From NCBI GenBank assembly GCA_023230245.1, contig JALNXT010000115.1, forward strand, positions 1-5,520: DNA of 5,520 nucleotides. Direction: 5' to 3'. This document shows, piece after piece, positions 5,255 to 5,520 of the stretch. A program made the position numbers and the translations under genes. The stretch comes from Candidatus Cloacimonadota bacterium. Lineage in GTDB: Bacteria > Cloacimonadota > Cloacimonadia > Cloacimonadales > Cloacimonadaceae. Position 1 is the stretch's first letter; every line of letters begins with the position of its first letter. Under the pieces are notes generated by a model, which worked only from the letters and a program-made list of their open reading frames with translations, searched no databases and was not told the origin of the DNA.

Positions 5255-5392
5255 TTTTCCCTAAACCGCCACTAATATAATAACATCTCAACCACTAACC
5301 AAACTCTAATGATACCCTAATCCCATTAGGGAATCATTAGAGAACGAGATATTCACGAATAGATATCATAGGCATTTAGGTTTAGTGGAAAA
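5255..5392. repeat. 138-bp composite inverted repeat with central palindrome
   Basis: The outer arms TTTTCCCTAAACC (5255-5267) and GGTTTAGTGGAAAA (5379-5392) pair with one bulged base. The centre (5304-5342) is a palindrome with 18-bp arms, one mismatch and a 3-nt CCC loop (left arm CTCTAATGATACCCTAAT). The stretches between outer and inner arms are equal in length (36 bp each side) but only weakly similar, so the whole is symmetric about position 5323. This architecture suits a MITE-like element or a transposon end. Confidence 0.7.
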
Positions 5393-5405
5393 GACTGGTC
5401 TTTCC
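5387..5405 (+). repeat. Short hairpin, possible left end of the insertion sequence
   Basis: GGAAAAGAC (5387-5395) pairs with GTCTTTCC (5398-5405), with one bulged A and a 2-nt turn. It lies 34 bp before the transposase-like ATG and overlaps the outer arm of the 138-bp structure. IS3-type elements usually have their left terminal repeat about this far from the first gene, but the matching right end is outside the window. Confidence 0.35.
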
Positions 5406-5439
5406 TGATTTTAGTTGACAGATAAAGTGAGGAAGAATA

Positions 5440-5520
5440 ATGAAACGCAAAGCAAGGAAAGCAGTTAACTACACAAAGAATTTCAAGAGCATGGTAGTTA
5501 ACGAGATAGTCCGTGAAGGC
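5440..5520 (+). CDS. Transposase-like helix-turn-helix protein, N-terminal fragment (partial)
   Basis: An ATG at 5440-5442 opens 27 codons to the window edge. They encode a lysine- and arginine-rich start (MKRKARKAV), then NYTKNFKSMVVNEIVREG. The pattern of a basic start, Y-(T/S)-x-x-F-K, then a hydrophobic helix ending in E-G is the usual beginning of IS3-type OrfA and related transposase DNA-binding domains. A strong TGAGGA (5428-5433) lies six bases upstream. With so few residues the family is not certain; other helix-turn-helix proteins are possible. The inverted repeats just upstream support a mobile element running off the right edge. Confidence 0.6.
   Translation, partial: MKRKARKAVNYTKNFKSMVVNEIVREG

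Larger units (their letters stand above)
5132..5439. other. Gene-poor gap with repeats before the transposase-like gene
   Basis: This 308-bp interval between two divergent genes contains the right copy of the 30-bp repeat (5172-5201), a 138-bp symmetric inverted-repeat structure (5255-5392) and a short hairpin (5387-5405) in front of the transposase-like start. I found no convincing promoter for the kinase-like gene on the minus strand and no protein-coding frame. Confidence 0.55.

Overview
The window looks like a piece of an anaerobic bacterial chromosome. The best-recognised gene is hydE, a maturase for [FeFe]-hydrogenase, so the organism probably makes or consumes H2 by fermentative metabolism. 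The sequence of the 148-residue protein at 2526-2972 and the palindromic intergenic repeats resemble what I remember from Cloacimonadota (Candidatus Cloacimonas). That placement is an inference from memory, not a computed result.

Layout. Positions 1-79 (minus) hold the first 26 codons of a secreted protein that runs off the left edge. It is divergent from a plus-strand pair: a bacterial PH-domain membrane protein (279-839) and a small three-helix membrane protein (857-1123). hydE (1180-2220, minus) converges on this pair and has its own near-consensus sigma-70 promoter at 2253-2281. The gap 2221-2525 holds that promoter, two related hairpin repeats and a 9-bp tandem repeat. A 148-residue protein of unknown function follows (2526-2972, minus).

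Positions 3037-5201 stand out. Two exact 30-bp inverted copies of a palindromic repeat enclose an AT-rich run of four minus-strand genes. In transcription order these are a 199-residue protein that reads like a degenerate kinase fold, a membrane-anchored 174-residue protein with an outside domain, a 118-residue membrane-anchored protein and a 94-residue zinc-ribbon protein. The last two share a reading frame and are separated only by a TGA and a few codons, so they may be one split gene. The lower GC than hydE and the flanking repeats suggest an acquired cassette. Its function is not known to me.

The right end (5255-5520) has a 138-bp near-symmetric inverted-repeat structure, followed by the first 27 codons of a transposase-like helix-turn-helix protein. 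It is probably the left end of an insertion sequence. No rRNA, tRNA or CRISPR array is visible.
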